Shown here piece after piece: positions 52,457 through 61,496 of a stretch of DNA of 64,000 nucleotides. Positions within the stretch are counted from its first letter, which is position 1; every line of letters starts with the position of its first letter. The stretch comes from JABSSA01 sp039984715 (GTDB lineage: Bacteria > Pseudomonadota > Alphaproteobacteria > Rhodobacterales > Rhodobacteraceae): NCBI GenBank assembly GCA_039984715.1, contig JBDWUA010000016.1:248001-312000 (forward strand). The letters run 5' to 3'. The translations under genes and the position numbers were made by a program. Below the pieces are notes generated by a model. The model saw only the letters and a program-made list of their open reading frames with translations, did not search any database and was not told the origin of the DNA.

Positions 52457-53113
52457 TCACTGCGTGGTTTTCGTTGCGTCCATTGCTGTTCTTAGCATGA
52501 TGCTTATCTCATCTCCCTTTTTTGAATCGACCCAGGTGATTGGAAGCGTTGGTGTGTAATCAGAATCGAATGCGAACGGGTCAGCTCCGTGATCAAGCAG
52601 GATTTGTACGGTTGCACCGTTTCCGCGAGCCGCTGCAATATGGAGTGGAGTAACATCCAGCGTTCCTTTTGCGTTGACGTTCGCACCGCGATCCAAAAGC
52701 AACGCAACCACGTCTGCATTGTCTGGTGCTTCTCTGTCTATTGCAGAAGTTAGGGGCGAGTATCCTTCGTCATCATAATATTCGACTTCGACGCCTTGAT
52801 CCAAGACCCAGCGAACACTGTCCAATGATCCGCAATCTATGGCATTTATCAACCAGCGCCTGTCGATGAAGCCGTCAGTGCAATGTGGAAAACTCGGTAC
52901 ACTTGCTTTGTACCTCTCAAGAAACGGCAGGTCGGATTCCTTCATCGCTTCTATAAGACCTTCGTATTCGCCCACCACATCTTGGCCGGTAGGTTCTGGG
53001 CCAATGCCAAGCCATCTCTGAATGATGCTCCAAACGAACAGAATCGGCAGCAAAATAAAAAACAAAAATCCGAGCAAACACACCACCAAGAAAACGATCA
53101 GATATCTAATCAT
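52457..53113 (-). CDS. Membrane-anchored ankyrin-repeat protein
   Basis: 218 residues from the ATG at 53113 (MIRYLIVFLVVCLL); the frame is open to 53158. A long N-terminal hydrophobic segment (about 1-35) is followed by an acidic linker and three or four ankyrin repeats: WLINAIDCGSLDSVRWVLDQGVEV, GYSPLTSAIDREAPDNADVVALLLDRGANVNA and DVTPLHIAAARGNGATVQILLDHGADP. It probably binds a protein partner. No partner is identifiable nearby. Confidence 0.85.
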   Translation of the reverse strand: MIRYLIVFLVVCLLGFLFFILLPILFVWSIIQRWLGIGPEPTGQDVVGEYEGLIEAMKESDLPFLERYKASVPSFPHCTDGFIDRRWLINAIDCGSLDSVRWVLDQGVEVEYYDDEGYSPLTSAIDREAPDNADVVALLLDRGANVNAKGTLDVTPLHIAAARGNGATVQILLDHGADPFAFDSDYTPTLPITWVDSKKGDEISIMLRTAMDATKTTQ

Positions 53114-53158
53114 TTGACCGGTTAGATCATTAATCGTTTTGACCCCGCGTCCTAGCAT

Positions 53159-53559
53159 TCACTCAATTCTTCTCTTTCACATATGTGACGTGTATTTTGG
53201 CTTGGTAGGTACTGTATGACGATGACCAAATTGAGACAAAATATGATATCTCGGATGTCAAATCGGGACCCGAAACGGGAATTCAACCCTTCCCAAAAAC
53301 GACCGTAAGTTGAACGGTTTACCGAGCCGGACATTGGTGCGCGTGCTGCCAATGCCAGCTTGGTCCGCATCTAAGTTGTTGAGCATGGGTCGCAGTGAAA
53401 TCCACGGCGTCTGTCAAAAACACTGCATTCCGTCCGCATGGTCAATTCAGTTTGGTATACTGTGGTATTCCGATAAGTAACTGTTTTAAAAGAATTTCTG
53501 TTCATTTTGGCCGAACCACCCTATATAGGGGCCGACACTTTCCCGTTAGGTCTTGTCTG
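53159..53559 (+). promoter_or_regulatory. DUF3422 upstream region
   Basis: About 400 bases without a convincing gene. CCCTATATAGGG (53519-53530) is a perfect 12-bp palindrome just before the DUF3422 start and contains a TATATA that could serve as a -10 box. No good -35 partner was found. Confidence 0.35.
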
Positions 53560-54840
53560 ATGTCCCCACTTGCAGATCACCCGCTGCGTTACAAATTGGC
53601 AAATGAGCTTCACGCGCGACCATTCCCATCTATGTCGGCGCCGTGCAGTGCGGCCTATGTCGCGATCAAACAGCCGGAACGGGCTGCTGTGCGGGATCGG
53701 TCAAAGGATCTGGATCACTTGATCACGCTTTTGGATCGGTATGGTGCATCACATCCGCAACCGGGGGCCACGCATTTTTATGGACCAATCGGGCGGCACT
53801 GGCTGAAATGGGAACAGCACACCGAATTTGTAACCTATACCGTGTTTTCTGAGGCGTTAGAGGAAAAGCCATTTGATGCCAGCGCTTTTGATCCTTTTCC
53901 GGAAGAATGGCTAAGCGATGCACCGGGCGAATGTGTCACGTCTTGTTTGGTGCGGATCGCTCCGCGCCCGGCGGATATGGAGATCAACAAGCACCTTGCT
54001 GATTGGTTCGTGCCTGAAAGCCTCGCGGCGAGTTCGGTTCTGGACGAGGCTGCGGTGGTTGCCGGTGATTTTCGGATCGATGAAAACGGGCATTTGCGAT
54101 TTGCAGTATTCGTCGCCCCGGAAACGGGCACACGCCGGATTGGGCGCGTTGTACAGCGCCTATGCGAGATCGAAACCTACAAGTCGATGTCGATGCTTGG
54201 GTTTGCGCGGGTGCGGGATTTGGGGCCGCAATTGGGGGCGTTGGATTCGCGTCTGACCGATCTTGTTGGCGAAATGAGTACGGGGACCATTGGCCCTGAA
54301 ACAACGTTGCAATCGCTGCTTGAGATTTCGGCAGAGCTGGAAACGGTGTCGGCGCAAACTTCTTTTCGGTTTGGTGCGACAGGGGCATATGAGGCGATTG
54401 TGAACCAGCGGATATTTGCGCTGCGCGAAGACAGGTGGCGTGGGCGTCAAATGTTCGCAGAGTTCATGATGCGGCGTTACGAACCGGCCATGCGTACGGT
54501 TAAATCGGTTGAGCGTCGATTGGAGGCGATGAGCGCGCGCGCTGTGCGTGCTGCGAATTTGTTGCGTACGCGTGTTGATGTTGAACGCAGTGCGCAAAAT
54601 CAGAAGTTGCTGAAAAGCATGGACCAACGATCAGACGCGCAATTGCGTTTGCAAAAGACGGTTGAGGGATTGTCCGTGGTGGCGATCAGCTATTACGCGG
54701 TCTCTTTGGTGTCCTATGTCATGTACCCGGCCACCTTGGTGTTGAACGTTTCAAAAGGGATGTTAACGGCGGCGGTGACTGTTCCGGTTGTCTTGCTGGT
54801 CTGGGCTTTGGTGCGTCGCATCCGACAAATGATGGAATAA
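53560..54840 (+). CDS. DUF3422 family membrane protein
   Basis: 426 residues from the ATG at 53560 (MSPLADHPLRYKLANELHARPFP), the conserved N-terminus of the family; upstream in-frame codons lack it. The soluble domain has QPGATHFYGPIGRHWLKWEQHTEF. The C-terminus has a coiled-coil-like Arg/Gln stretch and two hydrophobic helices (GLSVVAISYYAVSLVSYVMYP and TVPVVLLVWALV). The function of the family is unknown to me. It stands alone. Confidence 0.88.
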   Translation: MSPLADHPLRYKLANELHARPFPSMSAPCSAAYVAIKQPERAAVRDRSKDLDHLITLLDRYGASHPQPGATHFYGPIGRHWLKWEQHTEFVTYTVFSEALEEKPFDASAFDPFPEEWLSDAPGECVTSCLVRIAPRPADMEINKHLADWFVPESLAASSVLDEAAVVAGDFRIDENGHLRFAVFVAPETGTRRIGRVVQRLCEIETYKSMSMLGFARVRDLGPQLGALDSRLTDLVGEMSTGTIGPETTLQSLLEISAELETVSAQTSFRFGATGAYEAIVNQRIFALREDRWRGRQMFAEFMMRRYEPAMRTVKSVERRLEAMSARAVRAANLLRTRVDVERSAQNQKLLKSMDQRSDAQLRLQKTVEGLSVVAISYYAVSLVSYVMYPATLVLNVSKGMLTAAVTVPVVLLVWALVRRIRQMME

Positions 54841-54952
54841 CATGACAGTTGGGTTGACGAAGTCCGGCTGAGGTTTTTCTTGGTTAATTTTCCCCGCGCA
54901 AAGTTTCGCAATTGCGGCTATGTTCTTCTTAGACAACGAAGGAGGGGTGAAT

Positions 54953-55237
54953 ATGGAAACGATAATTGCACAAATAGTTGGTGGTGCTGTTGGTGGCGTT
55001 GGGGGATCCAAGGTCATGCAGGGCGGTTCTATGGGAACCGCAGGTAATGCAATCGCGGGCGCGCTTGGTGGCGTCGGTGGTGGTCAGTTGTTAGGTGGTT
55101 TGTTGGGCGGTTTGGGCGGAGATTCCGCTGGCGGTATGGATATTGGTGCGATGGCTGGCAACCTTGTTGGTGGCGGTGTCGCAGGTATGGTCGTGCAGAT
55201 CGTCGCCGGTATGGTGATGAAAAAGCTGCGCGGTTAA
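54953..55237 (+). CDS. Glycine-rich small protein of unknown function
   Basis: 94 residues from the ATG at 54953 (METIIAQIVGG) with AAGGAGGGG upstream; a further upstream ATG at 54920 is less likely. The protein is mostly Gly, Ala, Val and Met (GGVGGGQLLGGLLGGLGG), a glycine-zipper type pattern, ending in MKKLRG. It could insert in a membrane or aggregate. The family is not recognised. A terminator follows at 55384. Confidence 0.7.
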   Translation: METIIAQIVGGAVGGVGGSKVMQGGSMGTAGNAIAGALGGVGGGQLLGGLLGGLGGDSAGGMDIGAMAGNLVGGGVAGMVVQIVAGMVMKKLRG

Positions 55238-55383
55238 TCGAGTTTAGCAACATCCGGACATTTGCTGAAAGGTATCTGGTAATTTGTTCCCGCGAGTTCA
55301 GATGCATCAATGTCCGGTGCGCATCGTTAATTTTAGTTAAAAATAGTGAGTGATCTTTGTACCAAGTGTTTTGGTAAACAGTC

Positions 55384-55414
55384 AGCCCGGTTCATTTTTG
55401 AACCGGGCTTTTTT
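55384..55414 (+). terminator. Rho-independent terminator
   Basis: AGCCCGGTTCA and TGAACCGGGCT form an 11-bp perfect stem with a 4-T loop, then TTTTTT. It probably ends the glycine-rich gene transcript, 147 bases downstream. Confidence 0.9.
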
Positions 55415-55478
55415 GTTGGGTTAGGCCCAAGTTTGTGCCCGAGATTGCACCAGAGTTTACGCCCGAGTTTGCGCCAGT

Positions 55479-56453
55479 TTAGCGTCCGCGAATTCGCGGA
55501 TCCAGCGCATCGCGCAGGCCATCACCTAGATAATTGACCGACAGCACTGTCAAAGAAATCGCAATACCAGGCAACAAAACGCGTTCTGGGTATTCTTCCA
55601 TCCGCAGCACGGCATCGGCCAGCAATTTGCCCCATGTCGGGAAATCCGACGGAAACCCGACGCCCAAAAAGCTAAGCGCGCTTTCGGTGATGATGGCTGT
55701 CGCCAGACCCAAAGTCGCCGATACCATGATGGGGGAAAGAACATTGGGCAGCAGGTGACGCGTGATGATCTGTCGGTTGGACGTTCCAATAGATCGGGCT
55801 GCCAAAATGAACTCGCGTTCTTTCAAGGCCAATATATCACCGCGCACAATCCGAGCGGTTTGCATCCATGATGTCAGGGCGATGACGCTGACGATCAAAA
55901 TGAACATCCCCGTTTCCGATCCAAAATTGGCCCTAAGCGGTTGTCGAAACAATGTCACTGCAACCAACAGCAAAGGCAGGATGGGAAGCGACAAAACCAG
56001 ATCGGTAAAGCGCATCAGCCAAAAATCGAGCTTTCGGAAATATCCCGAACACACACCAATGGCGGTCCCGATGACAAGACTGAGGATCATTGCAGCCCAG
56101 CCCACGGCCAGAGATGCTTGGCCGCCGGCGATCAGGCTTGCCAGATTGTCCCGGCCCAATTGATCGCTGCCCAGAGGTTTGTTCCAACCTGCCTTGGCCT
56201 CGCCATCCCAGATCAGCGTCCAGATTGGGCGCATGTCTTTGTTCCGGATGTCCAGCTTTTGTGCTTCTACCGTGTATAGATACGGGCCAATCAGAACAAA
56301 AAGCGTGATGAAAAGCAGGAACAAACCGCCAAACATCGCGCCCTTGTGGCGGCGGAATTGACGCCAGACGTCAGCCCATTGGTTGGTTGGCGGAGTGACG
56401 GGGCCAGTGTCTTGCAACGCAGCTATCGTTTCTTCTGTGATCGGATCAGTCAT
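55479..56453 (-). CDS. Peptide-type ABC transporter permease (OppC-like)
   Basis: 324 residues from the ATG at 56453 (MTDPITEETIAALQD). Six hydrophobic segments, with the permease EAA loop in RSIGTSNRQIITRHLLPNVLSP. The N-terminal region before the first helix is long, as in DppC/OppC. It overlaps the OppB-like gene by 8 bases. Together with the substrate-binding and ATPase genes it forms a five-domain importer. Confidence 0.9.
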   Translation of the reverse strand: MTDPITEETIAALQDTGPVTPPTNQWADVWRQFRRHKGAMFGGLFLLFITLFVLIGPYLYTVEAQKLDIRNKDMRPIWTLIWDGEAKAGWNKPLGSDQLGRDNLASLIAGGQASLAVGWAAMILSLVIGTAIGVCSGYFRKLDFWLMRFTDLVLSLPILPLLLVAVTLFRQPLRANFGSETGMFILIVSVIALTSWMQTARIVRGDILALKEREFILAARSIGTSNRQIITRHLLPNVLSPIMVSATLGLATAIITESALSFLGVGFPSDFPTWGKLLADAVLRMEEYPERVLLPGIAISLTVLSVNYLGDGLRDALDPRIRGR

Positions 56454-57483
56454 AGCGAATCCTTGGGTCGAGCACGCCGTAAAGCACGTCGGCAATCAGG
56501 TTGAAGAACACGATGAGGATCGCGAAAATAAAGGTGAAGGTCATGACTGTTGGGATGTCATTGGAGAACAATGCGATGAGCAATTGATAGCCCAGACCGT
56601 TCACTTTGAAGACGTTTTCGGTGATGATCGCGCCGCCAAAAACCGTGGGAATTCCCAACGCGATGACGGTGATCACAGGGATCATGGAATTGCGCAGGAC
56701 ATGCTGCATAACGACAACGCTTTCGCGCAATCCTTTGGATCGGGCGGTGCGCACGTAATCCTGATTGAGGTTATCCAGCATGGAAGAGCGCATGTAGCGG
56801 CTGATTTGTGCGGTGGTTTGCAAGGCCAGAACCATGACGGGCAAGACCATTTGTTTGAGCTGCTGCACAAACGTGTCCCAATCTACGACCTCTAGAACGG
56901 TGTTGTAGACGGACGGCAACCATTCAAGCTGCACGGCAAAGATCACGATCAGCAAAGGCCCGGTGAAAAACGGCGGGATCGAAAAGCCGATCATAGTGAT
57001 GAATGTGCCGGATTGATCAAACACAGAATATTGGCGATAGGCGGAATAGATGCCGATGGGCAGCGCGATCAGCACGCCAACCACATAGGCCATTCCGACA
57101 ACCCAAATCGTTTGGGGCAGGGATTGCACGACCAGATCCATAACCGGAGCACGTGTCTGCCAGGAGATGTTGCGCAACTGACCATCGTAAAGCTGTGTGT
57201 CGGGCAACCAGCCAAACAAAAAGCTATCGCGTGTCAGGTAATCGATCAGAACCTGCGGTTCGACCCAGAAAAATTGTACCAGCCATTTCCAATATTGAAT
57301 GTGGACTGGTTCACCCAATCCCAATGCTTGGCGCATCTTTTCTTTGACTTCGGGGGGCACGGTCAATGGGACCTGCGCCATCGGATCGCCCGGAGCCAGT
57401 TGAAGAAGCATAAAAATGGCGAGGCTGATAAACAGAAGCGTCGGGATCGACAGGATCAACCGGCGGATCGTGAAAGTCAGCAT
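56446..57483 (-). CDS. Peptide-type ABC transporter permease (OppB-like)
   Basis: 345 residues. Starts MLTFTIRRLILSIPTLLFISLAIF, the usual OppB first helix. The EAA loop is in RTARSKGLRESVVVMQHVLRNSMIPV, and the C-terminus GVLDPRIRYD is typical. It is 114 bases downstream of the substrate-binding gene, across two hairpins. Confidence 0.92.
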   Translation of the reverse strand: MLTFTIRRLILSIPTLLFISLAIFMLLQLAPGDPMAQVPLTVPPEVKEKMRQALGLGEPVHIQYWKWLVQFFWVEPQVLIDYLTRDSFLFGWLPDTQLYDGQLRNISWQTRAPVMDLVVQSLPQTIWVVGMAYVVGVLIALPIGIYSAYRQYSVFDQSGTFITMIGFSIPPFFTGPLLIVIFAVQLEWLPSVYNTVLEVVDWDTFVQQLKQMVLPVMVLALQTTAQISRYMRSSMLDNLNQDYVRTARSKGLRESVVVMQHVLRNSMIPVITVIALGIPTVFGGAIITENVFKVNGLGYQLLIALFSNDIPTVMTFTFIFAILIVFFNLIADVLYGVLDPRIRYD

Positions 57484-57528
57484 GCGCGGGGCCTCGTTCA
57501 GACTCTTGTCATTATTAGTAACCGAAGT

Positions 57529-57589
57529 GGGCCAATTTCCCTAAGAAAATTGGCCCCTACGATGCAATGGGTGGGCAGGGTGCCCACCC
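57529..57589 (-). repeat. Two strong hairpins between oppA-like and oppB-like genes
   Basis: GGGCCAATTT with AAATTGGCCC (57529-57556, 10-bp stem, 8-base loop) and GGGTGGGCA with TGCCCACCC (57569-57589, 9-bp stem, 3-base loop). They lie directly after the binding-protein stop on the minus strand, a place where hairpins often stabilise the upstream message and let the binding protein be made in excess. Confidence 0.8.
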
Positions 57590-57596
57590 TCTTAGC

Positions 57597-59297
57597 TTAT
57601 TTCGCGCGGTGCCAGTCGGCCACGTTCCACAATTCGCTGTCCCATACGTTCAGAACAACGCCAGACAGTGAATTCGCATGCGCTGACAAGCGACCCCGGT
57701 GAACCAGTGGGATCATTCCACCGTTTTCGACCAACATGTCGTTCAGCTTACGACCGATTTCCGAACGTGCTTCGATACCAGCCGTTTTGGCCAGTTCCGC
57801 GTGCAGTTCGTCAAATTCGGGCAAACAGAAGCGGCTGATATTTTCGCCCTGCCATTGCGAGTCTGGTTTTGGTGCTTTGTCGCAAAGACCGTTTGCCAGA
57901 TAGGCTTGTGGATCTGTGCCGTTGAATGTGTTCGCGTACATTTCAACATCAGCATAGAACTTTTGGAAAGTGTCAGGCGAACCTGGATCACCACCAAAGA
58001 AGACCGAGCCGTCAAGGTTGCGCAGTTCCGCTTCGATGCCGATCTGGCTCCACCAGTCTTTGATCAAAGCTTGGAAATCCTGACGCACAGCATTTGTGGA
58101 TGTTTGATACAGAATGCGAAGAGGTGTGCCGTCTTTTTCACGTACGCCGTCGCCGTCTGTGTCCACGATGCCTGCATCATCAAGCATTTTGTTTGCGCCT
58201 GCGATGTCTTGAACGTCACATGTGCGTGCCGTTGAATTGAACGCCTCAGGTGCAGGAACCCAGTTACAGGTGACTTTACCGGCTTGGCCGTATCCAACTT
58301 CGACCAGCAAAGGACGGTCAATCGCCAGTGACATGGCTTTGTACACCGCGGGATCTCTTAGGAACGGATGTGGATGTGCCACAGTCGAGCGCATACCTTC
58401 AGGCAAATCCGGGTTCGGGTCTGTCTGGTTCAGCATGATGCGTTCGACCAATGGACCAAAGCCTGCAACGGCTTTACCTTTGCCGGCTTCTTCCATCTTT
58501 GCGATCACTGGGGGTGCCAGTTGCAGGTTCCACGCGTAATCAAATTCGCCTGTTTCCAGAACTGCACGACCCGCCGATGCGGCATCGCCGCCGCCTTTGA
58601 AGGTCACCGAAGCAAAGGCAGGTTTGGCCGGATCGCGGTAATTCGGGTTCGCAGACATGAGGATCACGTCATTGGGTTTGAATTCGTCCACGACAAACGG
58701 GCCCGTGCCGATAGGACCAAAGTTCGCATCCGTACAGGTCGGAGCATTGGCACCAAGGCAATTGGCAAATTGCGCGGCCTGAATGATCGGGCTTTCGCCA
58801 CCTACAAACGGACCATATGGGTTTGGTGTCGGGCTGGCAAAGTTCACCACGACCGTCAGAGGGTCAGGTGTGTCAATGCTTTCGACGCCTTCGAATTTGG
58901 TCGTTTGTGCGCAACCACCTTCGGGGTGGGTGCAATATTCGTACGTGAATTTCACATCAGCCGACGTGAAATCAGACCCGTCTGACCATTTCAGTCCGGG
59001 TGAAATTTTCCAAGTGATCGATGTCAGATCAGCGCTGACACCGCCATTGTCTGTTGTGGGCACTTCGTTCACGAGCCAAGGGACAAGCTGACCCTTTTCG
59101 TTAAAGCGTGCGAGAGGTTCGATGATCATCGAGGCGGATTCAACATCCTTGGTCCCGCCCGAAAGGAACGGGTTTAGGATAGATGGCGCTTGCCAGTAAA
59201 TGATCGAAACGTTTCCGTCGCTGCCGCGTTCAGCAAATGCAGCAGGTGCTAATGCCGTAGCCGCGATTGTACCCATCAGAAGGGATTTGAGTTTCAT
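57597..59297 (-). CDS. Peptide-type ABC transporter substrate-binding protein (family 5)
   Basis: 566 residues from the ATG at 59297 (MKLKSLLMGTIAATALAPAAFAE), a signal peptide; the frame goes on upstream without similarity. Family-5 binding fold landmarks include SIIYWQAPSILNPFLSGGTKDVESA, LTSITWKISPGLKWSDGSDFTSADV and LVEVGYGQAGKVTCNWV. It is larger than most and rich in Asn/Gly. The ligand could be a dipeptide or another charged amide; it cannot be told from sequence. Confidence 0.9.
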   Translation of the reverse strand: MKLKSLLMGTIAATALAPAAFAERGSDGNVSIIYWQAPSILNPFLSGGTKDVESASMIIEPLARFNEKGQLVPWLVNEVPTTDNGGVSADLTSITWKISPGLKWSDGSDFTSADVKFTYEYCTHPEGGCAQTTKFEGVESIDTPDPLTVVVNFASPTPNPYGPFVGGESPIIQAAQFANCLGANAPTCTDANFGPIGTGPFVVDEFKPNDVILMSANPNYRDPAKPAFASVTFKGGGDAASAGRAVLETGEFDYAWNLQLAPPVIAKMEEAGKGKAVAGFGPLVERIMLNQTDPNPDLPEGMRSTVAHPHPFLRDPAVYKAMSLAIDRPLLVEVGYGQAGKVTCNWVPAPEAFNSTARTCDVQDIAGANKMLDDAGIVDTDGDGVREKDGTPLRILYQTSTNAVRQDFQALIKDWWSQIGIEAELRNLDGSVFFGGDPGSPDTFQKFYADVEMYANTFNGTDPQAYLANGLCDKAPKPDSQWQGENISRFCLPEFDELHAELAKTAGIEARSEIGRKLNDMLVENGGMIPLVHRGRLSAHANSLSGVVLNVWDSELWNVADWHRAK

Positions 59298-59660
59298 GTC
59301 ATACTCCGTGTTGGACACGTATTGCGTCAAATGTGCACCCTTTTTTGATGGGGCGTCACAGGTGAGTGCGCGAATGAAAAATGGCATTCAAAGCTGACTT
59401 TTGTTCAACTCACGAATTATGTCCATTCCCACCACGCGAATGCGGCTATCGAAACACCTTTTCAGAAAAAAGCAAGCGCTGGTTATGAATGAATTTTTTG
59501 CGTTGGTTTGGCTTTGCTACCTGTGGTGGTTTTTTGAGTACTCAAACGGTGGGTCATGAGGGGCGAACCCGTGCGGCACAGACTGATTATTGCGCATCAT
59601 CTATTTGACACTGACACCACCCGGCGCATAGCGTTTTAAAAAACCCGGTCAGGAACAACA
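59298..59660. promoter_or_regulatory. Divergent promoter region of the transporter
   Basis: About 360 bases between the binding-protein gene and the ATPase gene. No gene and no strong dyad were seen. It must contain promoters for both directions. Confidence 0.4.
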
Positions 59661-61496
59661 ATGCTTGATACACAGACGCCAATTGCCGACATTCAGGGGC
59701 TTCGGGTTGAATTCCAAACAAAAGATGGTCCTGTCGTTGGCGTCGAAGATGTTTCATTTTCGATAAACAAAGGCGAAACCGTCTGTATCGTCGGCGAATC
59801 GGGATCGGGTAAATCTGTCTCTTCATTGTCTTTGATGCGGCTTGTCGAATTTGGCGGGGGCGAAATCGCAGGGGGCCGCCTCATTTTTAATCGCGGCACT
59901 GACGATGATCTGGAAATCCTAGACCTGTCTGACGCCACGCAGGATTTGATGCGCACAATCCGCGGCAATGAGATCGGGATGATCTTTCAAGAACCTATGA
60001 CGGCACTGAACCCTGTGTTCACTGTGGGTCGTCAGTTGACCGAAGGGCTGCGATTGCACAAAGGCATGAGCAAGTCGCAGGCCGAACAAAGGGCGTTGGA
60101 ACTGTTGGGGCAGGTGCGTATTCCCGAGCCGGCGCAACGTCTTAAACAATATCCACACGAATTATCAGGCGGCATGCGCCAGCGTGTGGTGATCGCAATG
60201 GCTTTGGCCTGCGAACCCCGTTTGTTGATTGCGGATGAACCGACAACGGCGTTGGATGTGACCATTCAGGCCGAAATACTTGCGCTGATGGATCGGTTGA
60301 AACGGGAAACTGGCACAGCCGTGATGTTTATCACCCATGACATGGCAGTGGTCGCGCAAATGGCGGACCGCGTGGTTGTTATGTTCCGGGGCAACAAGGT
60401 TGAAGAAGGATCCGTCGAAGAGATTTTTGAAAACCCGCAACACCCCTATACCAAAGCGTTGTTGGCCGCCGTGCCAAAACTGGGCGAAATGCGCGGCAAG
60501 ACGTATCCCGAGCCAATGAAGCTGTTGGGGAGCGATCAGAAAGAGATCACTCCGATCGTAGGCACAGAAGAACGTTTGTTGACGGTGAAAAACCTGATCA
60601 CGCGGTTCCCGGTCAAGGGTGGGTTTTTTCGGCGCACTGTCGCGAATGTTCATGCTGTCGAAGATCTGTCGTTCAGCATCAACAAAGGTCAGACCCTTAG
60701 CCTTGTTGGCGAATCCGGGTGTGGCAAGTCGACGGCGGGGCGATCGATCCTGCGATTGATTGAACCATTGTCCGGAGAAATCGATGTCGGGGGCACTGAC
60801 ATCATGGCGCTGGACCAAAAGAAGTTGCGAGATGCGCGGCGTGATATGCAAATGATCTTTCAGGATCCGTTTGCGTCGCTTAACCCGCAAATGATTTTGT
60901 CTGATCAGGTCGCGGAGCCGATCCACAATTTTGGCACGCTTAAAGGGGCCGACATCAGCAAACGGGTCGAGATGCTGTTTGACCGGGTGGAGTTGCCACG
61001 CAGTTTCATGCGGCGTTTCCCACACGAATTGTCAGGGGGGCAACGTCAACGCGTGGCAATTGCGCGGGCTTTGGCCTTGAACCCAAAGCTGATCATCGCA
61101 GACGAGGCCGTGTCGGCGCTGGATGTGTCGGTGCAGGCGCAGGTTTTGAATTTGATGATGGAATTGCAAGCCGAATTGGGTTTGTCGTTTTTGTTCATCA
61201 GCCACGATATGGCCGTTGTGGAACGCGTCAGCCACTATGTTGGCGTGATGTATCTGGGTCGGATCGTCGAAATGGGCCCACGTGCCCGCGTGTTCGAGAA
61301 CCCGCAACATGCCTATACTCAAGCGTTGATGTCGGCGGTTCCAATCGCTGATCCACGCCAGCGTAAGGATGAAAAAGACTTGAATTTCAAACCGATCCCG
61401 TCCCCGATTCACCCATTGGGCTATGACGCTGCGCCGTCAGAATACAACGAAGTAGAGCCGGGCCATTTCGTTTTGACAACGGATAGTGGGTATTGA
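59661..61496 (+). CDS. Peptide-type ABC transporter ATPase, two fused nucleotide-binding domains
   Basis: 611 residues with two complete ATPase units. The first has Walker A GESGSGKS near residue 52 and signature LSGGMRQRV near 170. The second has Walker A GESGCGKS near 350 and signature LSGGQRQRV near 457. Both end with the oligopeptide C-terminal region (NPQHPYTKALLAAVPKL and NPQHAYTQALMSAVPIADP). One gene thus replaces separate OppD and OppF. It overlaps the next gene by one base (TGATG). Confidence 0.95.
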   Translation: MLDTQTPIADIQGLRVEFQTKDGPVVGVEDVSFSINKGETVCIVGESGSGKSVSSLSLMRLVEFGGGEIAGGRLIFNRGTDDDLEILDLSDATQDLMRTIRGNEIGMIFQEPMTALNPVFTVGRQLTEGLRLHKGMSKSQAEQRALELLGQVRIPEPAQRLKQYPHELSGGMRQRVVIAMALACEPRLLIADEPTTALDVTIQAEILALMDRLKRETGTAVMFITHDMAVVAQMADRVVVMFRGNKVEEGSVEEIFENPQHPYTKALLAAVPKLGEMRGKTYPEPMKLLGSDQKEITPIVGTEERLLTVKNLITRFPVKGGFFRRTVANVHAVEDLSFSINKGQTLSLVGESGCGKSTAGRSILRLIEPLSGEIDVGGTDIMALDQKKLRDARRDMQMIFQDPFASLNPQMILSDQVAEPIHNFGTLKGADISKRVEMLFDRVELPRSFMRRFPHELSGGQRQRVAIARALALNPKLIIADEAVSALDVSVQAQVLNLMMELQAELGLSFLFISHDMAVVERVSHYVGVMYLGRIVEMGPRARVFENPQHAYTQALMSAVPIADPRQRKDEKDLNFKPIPSPIHPLGYDAAPSEYNEVEPGHFVLTTDSGY

